Source: an uncultured Eubacterium sp.
GTDB taxonomy: Bacteria > Bacillota_A > Clostridia > Lachnospirales > Lachnospiraceae
Length of the DNA stretch: 15,600 nt
NCBI GenBank assembly: GCA_948468465.1
Contig: CAOKJJ010000120.1
Location: 1 to 15,600, forward strand
Reading direction: 5' to 3'
Shown here in pieces: positions 6,578 through 15,575 of the stretch. The position numbers were made by a program, and so were the translations under genes. A model generated the notes under the pieces. The model worked only from the letters and a program-made list of their open reading frames with translations, ran no database searches and was not told the origin of the DNA. Every line of letters starts with the position of its first letter. Within the stretch, counting starts at the first letter, position 1.

Positions 6578-8590
6578 CTAATATTCACGTTCCACTCTCT
6601 GATTAAATTCTTCAATCGGCATCGGCTTTGCGAAATAAAACCCCTGTATCATATCGCAGCCCTGTTCCGCCAGAAATTCCACTTGTTCTTTTTTCTCTAT
6701 GCCCTCTGCCACTGTTTTCATGTTTAAAGCCTTTGCAAGGCGGATTGTTTCTTTTACTACGATCTCACCGCGCTGCTTCGCCCCCTCGTCCCTGAAAAAA
6801 TCCATATCCAGCTTGAGCACGTCAATCGGGAGATCTTTTAACGAATTCAGGGAAGAATAACCGGTCCCGAAATCGTCCATGGAAATAGAAAATCCACACA
6901 TTTTCAGTTCTTTTAATATTTTTTGCAAAAGCTGCTTATTGCCAAAAAAAGCACTCTCTGTTAATTCCAGTTCTATGCCCGCATGATCCGCTCCATAGCC
7001 GTCAACCAAATGGCAGATATGCGCGGCCAGATCTTCTTTTACAAAATTTACACGGGATATGTTGACAGATATCGGAATCTGCCTGCGCCCCTGTATTTTC
7101 CACTCCGACTGAAGCTTTGCCACTGCCAGTATCATATAGTCATCCAGCTTTGTAATAAAACCGTTTTCTTCAAAAATAGGAATAAAACGGTTGGGAGGTA
7201 TCATCCCTTCTTCTTTCGATATCCAGCGTACAAGCGCTTCTGCCCCTACAATTTTTTCCGTCACCGGATGATACTTCGGCTGCAGATACAGCTTAAATTC
7301 TTCGTTTAATAAAGCGGCCTCCATCGTTTCTCCCACTTTGATCTTCCATTTCTGTTCCTGCAAAATCTGCTGGTCGAATACTTTAATATATTCCCCTTCT
7401 TTTCCCCGCATCGCGCCCCTCGCCGCGCTGGCAAAATGGTAAATCTGGTCAATATTAATCTGTCTGCGCCGTCTTCCCTTCCAGTTTGCGGCGGGCCGCA
7501 AAAAATAAATGCCTGCGCAAAAAGACATCATTTTATCTTTTTTGATGCCTGTCAGCTCCACAAGCATTTTCTTTAACCGTTTCTCACACTGCTTTTGTGA
7601 ACCACAGCGCAGCAGGAGTCCAAAATCCGCCTTCGCGAACCTTGCAAACGTCTCCCCTTTGTCCATGCAGATTTGCAGAAAGCCATCTATCTTTTTTAAC
7701 AGTATTTCGCTTTCTTTGTTTCCATAGCAGGCGCAATAATCCTGATAACGAATCATATGGAGATTGACAACCGCATAGGTATGCTTTGTATTGCGCATCT
7801 GGCGCAGAATCTTTTTGCTGCGTTCCAGAAAATAATCCCAGTTCTTCCCTCCGGTAACCGGATCCTGCTGCAGCAGATATACCATCCGCTTCTGCATCCT
7901 GACAGATGATACTACATTGATAAACAGCAGCAGCGTAGGTACGGCCAGCAGCAAAAGCTGTGTCAGTATCGCGGCATTCATAAAAAAGACATTTTTTTGC
8001 ACTATCGTTACCGAATCCCTGTAATACATCCGATACCCTTTTTGACGGATCGGGATTTCCACCCAGTAAAACGCATGAAACAGTGGCTGCTCCAGCCACC
8101 GTTCATCCTCATAGCTGCTATGTTCCAAAGCGTCTAAACTGCGCTTTAAAAGTTCCTCAAAGGAGATAAAAAACACCTGATCCCCATTCAAAATGCCTGG
8201 TTCCTCATCCGGCGCAATCCGGTATGGATGAAACAGCTCAATCGTGTCAGCCTTGTCAAAATCCGGCAAAACCGTCCCAAAATACTGTAAAACCTGGTTG
8301 TGTTCATCCGTAATGCAAATATCATTTTCCTCTTCCAGAAACTGTTCGACAAAAGCGGCTGCATCAAACAAGTTCCCCTGCTGCATGCGTTCATCAATCA
8401 AATGCCCAAGATGCCTTGCGTCTTCCTGCATGTCAGCCATCTTAGCATCCAACAAAAAACCTTGAAAAGACGCTATGAACGTCAGCACCAGTCCCGCACA
8501 GCTTCCCGCAAAAATGAGGAATAACGCGGCAGAAGGCCAGATACTCTTTTTATAGCATCGTCTGATCTTTTTGTTTTTCTGTCTGTCCAT
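6578..8590 (-). CDS. Membrane EAL-domain c-di-GMP phosphodiesterase with degenerate GGDEF
   Basis: A 670-residue protein predicted to cleave cyclic di-GMP to pGpG at the membrane. TM1 (about 18-42) and TM2 (about 203-228) enclose an extracytoplasmic sensor of about 160 residues that I do not recognise. A GGDEF-like domain (about 240-405) keeps the entry DPVTGG (243-248), but its signature reads RFAKADF (317-323), so cyclase activity is not expected and it may be a regulatory domain. The EAL domain (about 418-665) looks fully active: EAL at 451-453, N510, E542 in ELTE, DDFGTGYSS (572-580), K593 and E629. Start ATG at 8590 with GGAGG 5 nt upstream. The gene sits 51 bp after trkH and 32 bp before the hybrid kinase. 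The pairing suggests joint signalling but does not prove it. Confidence 0.95.
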   Translation of the reverse strand: MDRQKNKKIRRCYKKSIWPSAALFLIFAGSCAGLVLTFIASFQGFLLDAKMADMQEDARHLGHLIDERMQQGNLFDAAAFVEQFLEEENDICITDEHNQVLQYFGTVLPDFDKADTIELFHPYRIAPDEEPGILNGDQVFFISFEELLKRSLDALEHSSYEDERWLEQPLFHAFYWVEIPIRQKGYRMYYRDSVTIVQKNVFFMNAAILTQLLLLAVPTLLLFINVVSSVRMQKRMVYLLQQDPVTGGKNWDYFLERSKKILRQMRNTKHTYAVVNLHMIRYQDYCACYGNKESEILLKKIDGFLQICMDKGETFARFAKADFGLLLRCGSQKQCEKRLKKMLVELTGIKKDKMMSFCAGIYFLRPAANWKGRRRRQINIDQIYHFASAARGAMRGKEGEYIKVFDQQILQEQKWKIKVGETMEAALLNEEFKLYLQPKYHPVTEKIVGAEALVRWISKEEGMIPPNRFIPIFEENGFITKLDDYMILAVAKLQSEWKIQGRRQIPISVNISRVNFVKEDLAAHICHLVDGYGADHAGIELELTESAFFGNKQLLQKILKELKMCGFSISMDDFGTGYSSLNSLKDLPIDVLKLDMDFFRDEGAKQRGEIVVKETIRLAKALNMKTVAEGIEKKEQVEFLAEQGCDMIQGFYFAKPMPIEEFNQRVEREY

Positions 8591-8619
8591 GCCAGCCTCC
8601 TGTTATTCCAAATCGTAAC

Positions 8620-8640
8620 AGTTCAGATAACCCTTGAACT
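8620..8640 (-). other. Small intergenic hairpin between trkH and the EAL gene
   Basis: AGTTCA/TGAACT (8620-8625 with 8635-8640), a 6-bp stem with a 9-nt loop just after the trkH stop codon. No U-run follows on the minus strand, so it is not a convincing terminator. It could be a processing or stability element in a polycistronic mRNA, or chance. Confidence 0.35.
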
Positions 8641-8641
8641 A

Positions 8642-10129
8642 TTACTCCAAATCATCCATCTTTTGAAATTCTTTTCTGCTGCGTCTTGCCGGAAGCCGCC
8701 ACATGCCTGGCGCAAACAGCGCCAGTACCGGAAACAGTTCCAGGCGTCCAATCAGCATGTCACACATCAGTACGATTTTAGACAGCACGCCAAAACCGCC
8801 AAAGTTCCCCGTAGGGCCTACTTCACCAAGCCCCGGTCCAATATTGTTCATCGTAGCCAGCACAGCCGTAACGTTTGTTGTCATATCAAAATTGTCAATG
8901 CTGATGATAAGCACCGATCCAAGTACGATAAATACATAGACAGACATATAACATAAGGCTGTCTTTACAACCTGCTCCGGCACTTTTCTGCCATTCATAT
9001 GTACTTGCTGCACGCTTCTTGGATGCAGCAAATTCAACAGTTCATTTTTCGCCGCGGCCGCGACAATCATCAGCCTGGATACTTTAAAGCCGCCTCCCGT
9101 ACTGCCTGCGCAGGCACCCATGCACATTAAAAGCACAAGTATCATTTTTGACAGTTCCGGCCACAAATTAAAATCGGCCGTTGCAAATCCGGTGCTGCTT
9201 ACAATCGTCGCCACCTGAAACAACGCTGTATGAAACGCCTGCGCCAGGCTTTGGAAGCCATCCCGGATGTTTACCGCAATGACTGCGGCAGAAGAAAAGA
9301 CGATAATTAAAAACCATTTCACTTCCGCATTCTGCAAAAGCGCTTCTTTCGGCCTGCGGATGAGCAGCAAATAATACGTATTAAAATTCAGCGCGCACAA
9401 AATCATAAATACAATAATAATTGCCTGTACTGCCCAGCTGTAAGTCGCGATACTGGAGTTAAGCAGCGCGAAGCCTCCTGTTCCGACCGTGGAAAAAGAA
9501 AGTGTCAGCGCTTCATATAACGACAGGCCCGCGAACAGCAGCAGTACAACCTGCAGCAGCGTAATCGCCAGATAAATTTTATACAAAATAAGCGCCGTCT
9601 GGCGGACTTTCGGCACCAGCTTTCCGACCGAAGGCCCTGGACTTTCGGCACGCATCAAATGCATGTTCGAGCTTCCGGAAAGCGGCAGCACAGCCATAAT
9701 AAACACCAGCACACCCATGCCGCCGCTCCAATGCGTAAAGCAGCGCCAGAACGCTGTCGCACGCGAAAGTTCTTCGACCGAAGACAGCACGCTTGCGCCC
9801 GTCGTTGTAAATCCTGATATGGTGTCAAATAACGCGTCAATATAACTGGCATATTCTCCGCTCAGATACATCGGAACCGCACCTGCCATACTTAATAAAA
9901 CCCAGCTGAACGTAACCGCGACAAATCCTTCCCTGGAATAAAATACATTGCTTTTCGGACGGCGCAGCCGCAGCAGCAAACCGGCAGCAAAGCAGGCTGC
10001 CGCCACAAAAACATAATAAAAACCAACTTTTTCTGCATAAAATGCCGCAACTGCCACCGGCGCAAGCAAAAAAACCCCTTCACAGCATAAGACAGTTCCC
10101 AAAATATATTGAATGACTGAAAAATTCAT
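8642..10129 (-). CDS. trkH: Potassium uptake channel subunit TrkH
   Basis: The 495-residue translocating subunit of a Trk-type potassium uptake system, in the cytoplasmic membrane. The four pore-loop selectivity segments are recognisable in order: TTTGAS (108-113), STVGTGGF (213-220), SSTGF (311-315) and NNIGPGLG (428-435), each with the filter glycine that coordinates K+. GSTGGGFK, before the second half of the protein, is also typical. The ATG at 10129 is preferred because AGGAGG lies 5 nt upstream; the in-frame GTG at 10132 is only 2 nt from it. It follows trkA by 32 bp without a terminator, so gate and pore are probably translated from one mRNA. KtrB is a related alternative, but the length and the two-RCK partner favour Trk. 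Confidence 0.96.
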   Translation of the reverse strand: MNFSVIQYILGTVLCCEGVFLLAPVAVAAFYAEKVGFYYVFVAAACFAAGLLLRLRRPKSNVFYSREGFVAVTFSWVLLSMAGAVPMYLSGEYASYIDALFDTISGFTTTGASVLSSVEELSRATAFWRCFTHWSGGMGVLVFIMAVLPLSGSSNMHLMRAESPGPSVGKLVPKVRQTALILYKIYLAITLLQVVLLLFAGLSLYEALTLSFSTVGTGGFALLNSSIATYSWAVQAIIIVFMILCALNFNTYYLLLIRRPKEALLQNAEVKWFLIIVFSSAAVIAVNIRDGFQSLAQAFHTALFQVATIVSSTGFATADFNLWPELSKMILVLLMCMGACAGSTGGGFKVSRLMIVAAAAKNELLNLLHPRSVQQVHMNGRKVPEQVVKTALCYMSVYVFIVLGSVLIISIDNFDMTTNVTAVLATMNNIGPGLGEVGPTGNFGGFGVLSKIVLMCDMLIGRLELFPVLALFAPGMWRLPARRSRKEFQKMDDLE

Positions 10130-10161
10130 CACGACCTCCTAAAAAAGCAGCCATATATTTC

Positions 10162-11517
10162 TTATTTCAGCGCATCCCGGATATCATGCAGTCCGGTCTG
10201 TGTTGTGATCAGAATAACAGTATCTCCCACCCGGATGACCGACTGGCCTTTCGCAATTGTCGTTTTTCCCTTATGTGTAATGCACCCGATAATCATATTT
10301 TTCTTTAAATTCAAATCCGTCAGCGGAACACCAACGATTGGAGACGGCTCATTAATGACAAATTCAAGCGCCTCTACACGATTATCATTCAGTCGGTACA
10401 TCGTTTCGATATTGCTTCCAAGCGAATTTTTCATCGCACGTACATACTGGATGATATTCACCGCTGTAATATATTTCGGATAAATAATACTGCCAAGATC
10501 CAGTTTTTCAATAATATCATCATAGGACACCCTATGAACTCTTGTAATAAGTTTTGCTTTGGAAAGGCTTTTCGCAAACATGGCCAGCATAATATTTTCT
10601 TCATCAAAGTCGGTATTTGCAACAAACGTTTCCGTTTCCAGCAGCCCTTCTTCCAATAAAACTTCTTTTTCCGTGGCGTCCCCGCATATAATCATTGCTT
10701 TTGGAAGCATTTCATTTAAAAAATCACACCGGTCGTTATCCCGCTCAATAATTTTTACTTTTAACCCCATCTGCAGCAGCTGTTTTGCCAGATAAATCGA
10801 AGTCCTTCCGCCGCCGATAATCATAGCGTCCCTGGCGGAAGCTGTCGGCTTGCCAAGCTTTTTAAAAAATTCAATCAATTTCAGCTGTGTACTGACAATT
10901 GTAATGTCATCTTTTTCCTGCATCTGAAAATTGCCGTCCGGGATAATGACCTGCTCCCCGCGCTCCACGATTGGAATCAATACGTCGCAGCGCAGTTTTC
11001 CCGGCAGGTCTTTTAATTTCATACCGCATAAAAGACTGTTTTCTTCAATGCGGTATACCACAAGCTCTGCACGGCTTTTTACAAACGTATCCACTTTCTG
11101 CGCAAACGGAAACTTTAACGTACGCGCCATTTCCCTTGCGGCAGCCAGCTGTGGATTAATAATCATGGAAAGCCCCAGTTTTTCTTTGATAAAGGCGATT
11201 TCTTCGCTGTATACCGGGTTGCTGACCCGCGCAATGGTATTGCATCCGCCCGATTTTTTTGCAATCAGGCAGCAGAGCAGATTCAATTCATCCGACCCTG
11301 TCACGGCGATAATCAGATCGGCTTTGTCTACCCCGGCTTCTGACTGAATCTGAAAGCTGGCCCCGTTTCCGACAACGCCAAGTGCATCACACGAAACAGA
11401 CACATTCTCCACAAGCTGCCTTCTTGTATCTATCACCGTAATATCATGGCCTTCCGAGCTTAACTGCTCCGCAAGCGCAGCGCCTACATTGCCGCAGCCT
11501 ACAATAATTATTTTCAT
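10162..11517 (-). CDS. trkA: Trk potassium uptake regulatory subunit TrkA (two RCK domains)
   Basis: Cytoplasmic peripheral subunit of 451 residues that gates TrkH in response to nucleotides. It has the tandem architecture RCK_N (1-125), RCK_C (about 140-218), RCK_N (about 230-345) and RCK_C (about 370-451). The first Rossmann loop is GCGNVG (7-12), with an acidic residue at D30 as in NAD(H)-binding forms. The second reads GGGRTS (235-240), with S instead of the last G, and E258 at the acidic position. RCK_C domains of some Firmicutes bind c-di-AMP; whether this one does cannot be seen. Start is the ATG at 11517, with AGGAG 8 nt upstream, matching the family start MKIIIVGCGN; an in-frame ATG 24 nt earlier is unlikely. 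It lies directly upstream of trkH. Confidence 0.96.
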   Translation of the reverse strand: MKIIIVGCGNVGAALAEQLSSEGHDITVIDTRRQLVENVSVSCDALGVVGNGASFQIQSEAGVDKADLIIAVTGSDELNLLCCLIAKKSGGCNTIARVSNPVYSEEIAFIKEKLGLSMIINPQLAAAREMARTLKFPFAQKVDTFVKSRAELVVYRIEENSLLCGMKLKDLPGKLRCDVLIPIVERGEQVIIPDGNFQMQEKDDITIVSTQLKLIEFFKKLGKPTASARDAMIIGGGRTSIYLAKQLLQMGLKVKIIERDNDRCDFLNEMLPKAMIICGDATEKEVLLEEGLLETETFVANTDFDEENIMLAMFAKSLSKAKLITRVHRVSYDDIIEKLDLGSIIYPKYITAVNIIQYVRAMKNSLGSNIETMYRLNDNRVEALEFVINEPSPIVGVPLTDLNLKKNMIIGCITHKGKTTIAKGQSVIRVGDTVILITTQTGLHDIRDALK

Positions 11518-11570
11518 AATATATGCTCCTGTCGCTCTCAAGTAATCCTGATTTGAAATCTAAACACGCC

Positions 11571-12353
11571 CTAACATAATCCAAAATGTTCCAGCGCATG
11601 AAAAATGCCGTTCTCATGCAGCGCATCCGTCACATACGACGCTCTTTGCTTTGCCAGATCGGTCGCATTTCCCATCGCAATGCTGCATCCTGCTGCTTCA
11701 AACATCGGCAGGTCGTTCGCGCTGTCTCCAAATGCATAGGAGTCTGATACCGGAATGTCCAGCAACTCACAGACTTTTAAAATGCCCGTTCCCTTCGTGC
11801 AGCCTTTTGGAACCATTTCCATCACCGCGACATCATGGATAATAAGCTCATAGTCCTTTTCCAAATGCCGTTTTAAAGTATCCATATCCGCAGACTCCGT
11901 CACACAGGAAAATTTGCTCACTTCCCACACATTCTCACTGCCTGTGATCGGCATAAGGTCACTGCCGAGCTCTTCCCTTACTCTGGCAATATATTGATCT
12001 CCTCTAAAGTCCTGCGCATCCGCATACAGCTTATACCGTCCTTCCATAATGACCGCGACTTTATGCGCTTTTAAAAAATCAACCGTTTGTTTTACAAAGT
12101 CCTGTTCCAGCTTTTTATAATACACGACTTTATCATGAAACTCTATCATCGTCCCACAGCCGCTTACAATCCCATCGAAACCAATATCCAGAATCGCCGG
12201 ATGCCTTACAAACGCCCTGCTTCTTCCGGTACACAAAAAAGCATAATTGCCTTTTTCCTGAAGCTTATGGATGCCGTCAATCGTACTTTTGGGAATAAAA
12301 TTATGATGGTCCATCAACGTCCCGTCAATGTCAAAAAAAACCGCTTTTTTCAT
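11571..12353 (-). CDS. Cof-type HAD-superfamily phosphatase
   Basis: Cytosolic phosphatase of 260 residues, the usual length of the Cof (IIB) subfamily acting on sugar phosphates, nucleotides or similar small molecules. Motif I is FFDIDGT with nucleophile D8 and acid/base D10. Motif II is T42 in CTGRSRA, motif III is K187 in CTKGTG, and motif IV is GDSAND (209-214), which binds Mg2+. The region between motifs II and III (about 80-180) is the C2-type cap that sets substrate choice. The start ATG at 12353 is preceded by AGGTG 5 nt away; an ATG 18 nt earlier lacks a good site. It sits 61 bp after telA and 53 bp before trkA, without a terminator on either side. The substrate cannot be assigned. 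Confidence 0.93.
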   Translation of the reverse strand: MKKAVFFDIDGTLMDHHNFIPKSTIDGIHKLQEKGNYAFLCTGRSRAFVRHPAILDIGFDGIVSGCGTMIEFHDKVVYYKKLEQDFVKQTVDFLKAHKVAVIMEGRYKLYADAQDFRGDQYIARVREELGSDLMPITGSENVWEVSKFSCVTESADMDTLKRHLEKDYELIIHDVAVMEMVPKGCTKGTGILKVCELLDIPVSDSYAFGDSANDLPMFEAAGCSIAMGNATDLAKQRASYVTDALHENGIFHALEHFGLC

Positions 12354-12414
12354 TGTTTCACCTGTTCTCATATTTTTAAGTTCTGATACTCCACGAACCT
12401 GCTGCCTGCTATTT

Positions 12415-13560
12415 TTACATATGTGAAAGCTCCAGCATTTTATGCTTTAACTGATTTTCCATATCTGTAAGCTCCGCTTCCGCCGCCCTACGCTTTTCAC
12501 GGCCTTCGCTCTGAATCTTCATGACCTCATCCAGCGTTGTGATCAGCGTTTCATTTGTATGCTTTAAAGTCTCCAGGTCAACGATTCCACGCTCCGACTC
12601 TTTGGCGCTTTCAATCGTCGCCATTTTTAAGGCGTCCGCATTTTTCTTTAACAGCGCGTTAGTCATATCCGTCACTTCCCGCTGGGCCCTTGCAGCCTGC
12701 GCCGAATGCTCCACGCCAATGGCAATGACCATCTGGCTTTTCCACAATGGAATCGTATTTACAATCGTAGACTGGATTTTTTCCGCCATCAGCGTATCTG
12801 AATTCTGCACCATACGAATCTGCGGCGCGGTCTGAACAGAAACCGTACGCGTCAGCTCCAGGTCATATAACTTCTTTTCAAACCGTTCGCATAAATCCGC
12901 CAGATCCCTTGATTCCTGCGCATCCTCCGGCAGTCCGCTTTTCTGCGCTTTTTGCTGCAGCAGCGGCAGTTCTTTTGTACGTACCTCCTGCAGCTTTTTC
13001 TTTCCCGCAAGGATATACATCGTAAGTTCCTTAAAGTACATCAGATTCATCTCATACATGCGGTCAAGCACATCAATATCTTTCATCAGCTGTATTTGAT
13101 GATTTTCCAGCACTTTTACAATCTGATTGACATTCGTCTCTACTTTATTATATTTGGCTTTCATCATAGACATTTTATTTTCGCCTTTTTTCAAAAAGCC
13201 AAAAAAGCCTTTCGACTCTTCTTCCGCGTCAAAGCTTTTTAACTCTGTGACAAGCGCGGCAATCATATTCCCCACTTCGCCCATATCTTTTGTACGCACA
13301 TTATTCAGCGCACGTTCAGAAAAATCCGCCAGCTTTTTTTGTGTTCCGACGCCGTAATGCAGCACCGCGCCGGAATTGCGCAGGTCAATCTGCTGCGCGA
13401 AAGCATCCACCTGCTCCCGCTCCTCCTGCGTCAGCATCGAATCGTTTAGAATTTCCTTTTTTTCCGGTTCCGGCACCGTTTTTTTCTCCTGTTCCTTCGG
13501 CGTCTCATCAAATACAAGTGTCGGCGCTTTTGCTTTAAAATCTTCAAACTGGTCTGTCAC
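12415..13560 (-). CDS. telA: TelA-family toxic anion resistance protein
   Basis: A 381-residue soluble, almost wholly helical protein of the TelA/KlaA family, linked to resistance to tellurite and envelope-active agents; its biochemical activity is not established. Family features are a low-complexity acidic N-terminus (1-45) including TLVFDETP, a central KGFFGFLKKGENKMSMMKAK segment (116-135), IPLWKSQMVIAIG (about 271-283), and long charged helices likely to form coiled coils through to the C-terminus. Translation starts at GTG (13560) with GGAGG 7 nt upstream. This ribosome binding site sits in the 16-bp gap after xpaC, so the two are probably coupled in translation. xpaC and telA are neighbours in many Firmicutes, which supports both names. 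Confidence 0.92.
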   Translation of the reverse strand: MTDQFEDFKAKAPTLVFDETPKEQEKKTVPEPEKKEILNDSMLTQEEREQVDAFAQQIDLRNSGAVLHYGVGTQKKLADFSERALNNVRTKDMGEVGNMIAALVTELKSFDAEEESKGFFGFLKKGENKMSMMKAKYNKVETNVNQIVKVLENHQIQLMKDIDVLDRMYEMNLMYFKELTMYILAGKKKLQEVRTKELPLLQQKAQKSGLPEDAQESRDLADLCERFEKKLYDLELTRTVSVQTAPQIRMVQNSDTLMAEKIQSTIVNTIPLWKSQMVIAIGVEHSAQAARAQREVTDMTNALLKKNADALKMATIESAKESERGIVDLETLKHTNETLITTLDEVMKIQSEGREKRRAAEAELTDMENQLKHKMLELSHM

Positions 13561-13576
13561 TGTTTTTCCTCCTGTA

Positions 13577-14917
13577 TTACAGCTTAAAATCCTTTTCCCC
13601 GGTCAGCCCTTCCTGTGCCATCATTGTCTTCATTACGGAAATATCCGACGAAATATCCCAGGCCGTATCTTCGAACAATCCGTCTAACAGCTTTTCAAAC
13701 GCGAGATTAATCGTATCCAGCGTATCTTCAATCTCTTTTTTCGTCGCGGTGATATTTTCCCCCGCAATTTCCTGCCTGTCCAGGTCAATATATGCCTGCA
13801 GCAATTTGGTCGTCGTCGGCAGGTAATAATCCATAAATTTGTGCAAATCATCCGCACTCTCCGGCACCTTTTCCACCTGCTCAAAAATACGGCGCATAAT
13901 AGATTCCAGCCTGGACAGCTTGTAGCTCATCTCTTCTCCCCGTATCTTTTCATTGCATTCATGCACCATGCGGATATAAGCATTGCCATCTTCCAAAATC
14001 TTTTTCGTCTGCGCGTCATAACGATGCTTCGCGCGGCTGGCGGCCTCTTGCGCCTGTTCCTGTTCCCTCTGCGCAGACGCCTGCTGCTCCTGCTGCACTC
14101 TTTGCTGTTCCGCCTGCAAATACTGCTGATATACATCCTGCGTCAGCATAAACGTCGTCTGTTTCTGATCCAGCCGCGCTTGCGGAAACATATGTTTTTT
14201 CATCATTTTGCGCAGGTCACGCAGCACCTCTTCTTTGCGCCGTCCGGTCTGTACCGCCAGCTCTTCAACGGCAATATAACCTCTTTTGCCAATCAGCCTT
14301 GCATAATGATAAAACCGGTTCACAAGTCCGATTTTACGGCTGCCGCGTATGATATCCGTAATGCCAAGCGCTGTCAGCAGTGTGAAAACCGCCGCAAATA
14401 CGGCATATCCAAGCCCGCCCCTGGCAAATACCAGAATCGTCATAAATAACGCCGTAATCCCAAACCCGCTGGTCGCCAAGATCCCCCACGCCAGCTGAAT
14501 CGGCCCCAGAATACGGCCCGCGGGATTCTTTGCCACCGCTGACGGAAACATCATTGTTTCCTCATGCGGCTGTATCGTTTGTGTTCTTTCTGTCCGCAAA
14601 GGATCCTTCTTATAATACTCTTTTTTATAAGGATCTTTTTTATATAGAAACGCATACTTATCCGCTTCCTTTTTCCGATCCCTTCTATGTACGTAATCGT
14701 ACTCCGCCTGTCCTTTTCTCGTATAAAAAGTCTTTGCATACTGGTGCGTTGGACTGCCATAAGTGCCTTTTCCTGTTTCCTCACGCACCTGCTGCACAAC
14801 ACGATTGACCGTATTCATCACATTATCGCTCAAGCCGCTGTAGTCATTCCGGTTAACCGCATCCGCAACCGCATCCAAAATATCCCCGCCAGCATTGCAT
14901 ATATCTTTAATATCCAT
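13577..14917 (-). CDS. xpaC: XpaC-like protein (5-bromo-4-chloroindolyl phosphate hydrolysis family)
   Basis: A membrane protein of 446 residues, first gene after the promoter. The family was named from a phosphatase phenotype, but no known phosphatase motif is visible and the true role is unclear. Residues 1-130 are hydrophilic and basic and contain repeated YKKDP (92-96 and 102-106) with YKKE between. Two membrane helices follow (about 143-164 and 168-188). Next is a winged-helix-like segment (about 208-250, RGYIAVEELAVQTGRRKEEV), a Q/E-rich coiled coil (about 262-296) and a helical C-terminal domain (300-446). Both flanks are probably cytoplasmic. ATG at 14917 with AGGTGG close upstream. 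The partner telA follows after 16 bp. Length and the C-terminal half fit the clostridial version; the tyrosine/lysine-rich N-terminal repeat is the unusual part. Confidence 0.88.
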   Translation of the reverse strand: MDIKDICNAGGDILDAVADAVNRNDYSGLSDNVMNTVNRVVQQVREETGKGTYGSPTHQYAKTFYTRKGQAEYDYVHRRDRKKEADKYAFLYKKDPYKKEYYKKDPLRTERTQTIQPHEETMMFPSAVAKNPAGRILGPIQLAWGILATSGFGITALFMTILVFARGGLGYAVFAAVFTLLTALGITDIIRGSRKIGLVNRFYHYARLIGKRGYIAVEELAVQTGRRKEEVLRDLRKMMKKHMFPQARLDQKQTTFMLTQDVYQQYLQAEQQRVQQEQQASAQREQEQAQEAASRAKHRYDAQTKKILEDGNAYIRMVHECNEKIRGEEMSYKLSRLESIMRRIFEQVEKVPESADDLHKFMDYYLPTTTKLLQAYIDLDRQEIAGENITATKKEIEDTLDTINLAFEKLLDGLFEDTAWDISSDISVMKTMMAQEGLTGEKDFKL

Positions 14918-14978
14918 AATGCCACCTGTCCCTTTTGCCTGTTACTGAACTGTTATGATGTTGCCCTTGTCTGCACTT

Positions 14979-15007
14979 ATTATAAAAGACACGGAGCGAT
15001 TCTGCAA
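14979..15007 (-). promoter_or_regulatory. Sigma-A-type promoter of the xpaC-telA gene series
   Basis: On the minus strand TTGCAG (15007-15002) and a perfect TATAAT (14984-14979) are separated by 17 bp. The predicted start near 14972 gives a leader of about 55 nt before xpaC. It lies about 100 bp inside the outer arm of repeat element A1. The 15008-15091 stretch upstream shows nothing else I can support. Confidence 0.8.
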
Positions 15008-15109
15008 TAGGTATTTTATCGTTTGTTGGTATTCACGGCCAATGTCATTTACTTAATGGATTCCCGGACGACTCTGCGCCTGGCGGGATGGTTTTTTGGC
15101 TGTTCGGAC

Positions 15110-15349
15110 GCCGGGTGAGGGGGAAATGGCCTGGCTTGCGGCTCCTACTCCAGAATGTTAAGAATCTCTAGACATTCTGCATGGACGTAGTGGCCCCGTC
15201 CGGTCGCGTCGCGTAGTCCGCCCCTGGCTAAACGCCAGTGGCTAAAAGCGACGCTGGGCTGCGCCCCTGATTTACAGAGCAGAATGCCAAGAGCTTCTAA
15301 ACATTCTTCCAACGTCGCCGCAAGCCAGGCCATTTCCCCCTCACCCGGC
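15110..15349 (-). repeat. Hairpin element A1, complete structured repeat (candidate RNA or ssDNA fold)
   Basis: A 240-nt element closed by a perfect 33-bp inverted repeat, 15110-15142 against 15317-15349. The inner helix pairs 15279-15307 with 15152-15180. Compared with B0, the arms differ at four or more base pairs with both partners changed, and the stem is longer by a matched insertion in each arm (GGGGGAAATGGCC against GGGGCGGGGCC). In the inner helix C-G/T-A, T-A/C-G and G-C/A-T exchanges also preserve pairing. The apical hairpins GGGC/GCCC and CTGGC/GCCAG are kept. The core lies on the minus strand, pointing away from the spacer toward xpaC. I see no promoter for it. Confidence 0.8.
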
Positions 15350-15575
15350 TGGTTTTCTCCGGCTTTACATAGAAACTCGCGAACATTTATGAGAGAATCT
15401 GCAGCTGTTAAAACCTTACAGCAGATTCAAATGATTACGTAAAAAGAATACCATCTCCAATATTTGCAAAAATCAGCTAGTATTACTGTTAATCATTGTA
15501 ATACCTGACCAGCAAAATCATAGGAATATACAGCAACTTTTAATACTGTGATTTCTGTAAAGCCAGTCAAAACCA

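Noticed and set aside
7584..8099. 171-codon open frame on the minus strand in another frame
   Set aside because: Lies wholly inside the EAL-domain gene, whose own frame has clear domains; low-quality composition.
10130..10132. GTG start for trkH (and likewise the earlier starts at 2116, 11541 and 12371 for MBOAT, trkA and the HAD gene)
   Set aside because: In each case a downstream ATG has a better spaced ribosome binding site and gives the family's normal N-terminus.
13841..14449. 202-codon open frame on the plus strand
   Set aside because: Fully antisense to xpaC, no ribosome binding site or recognisable domain; a shadow of that gene.
15062..15097. Possible plus-strand terminator (TCCCG/CGGGA stem before a six-T run)
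   Set aside because: Stem of only about 5 bp with a long loop, and no plus-strand gene ends there.
15110..15349. Integron attC site or CRISPR-like array
   Set aside because: No integrase gene, no short core sites of the attC type, and no regularly spaced repeats with unique spacers; only two paired elements per locus.
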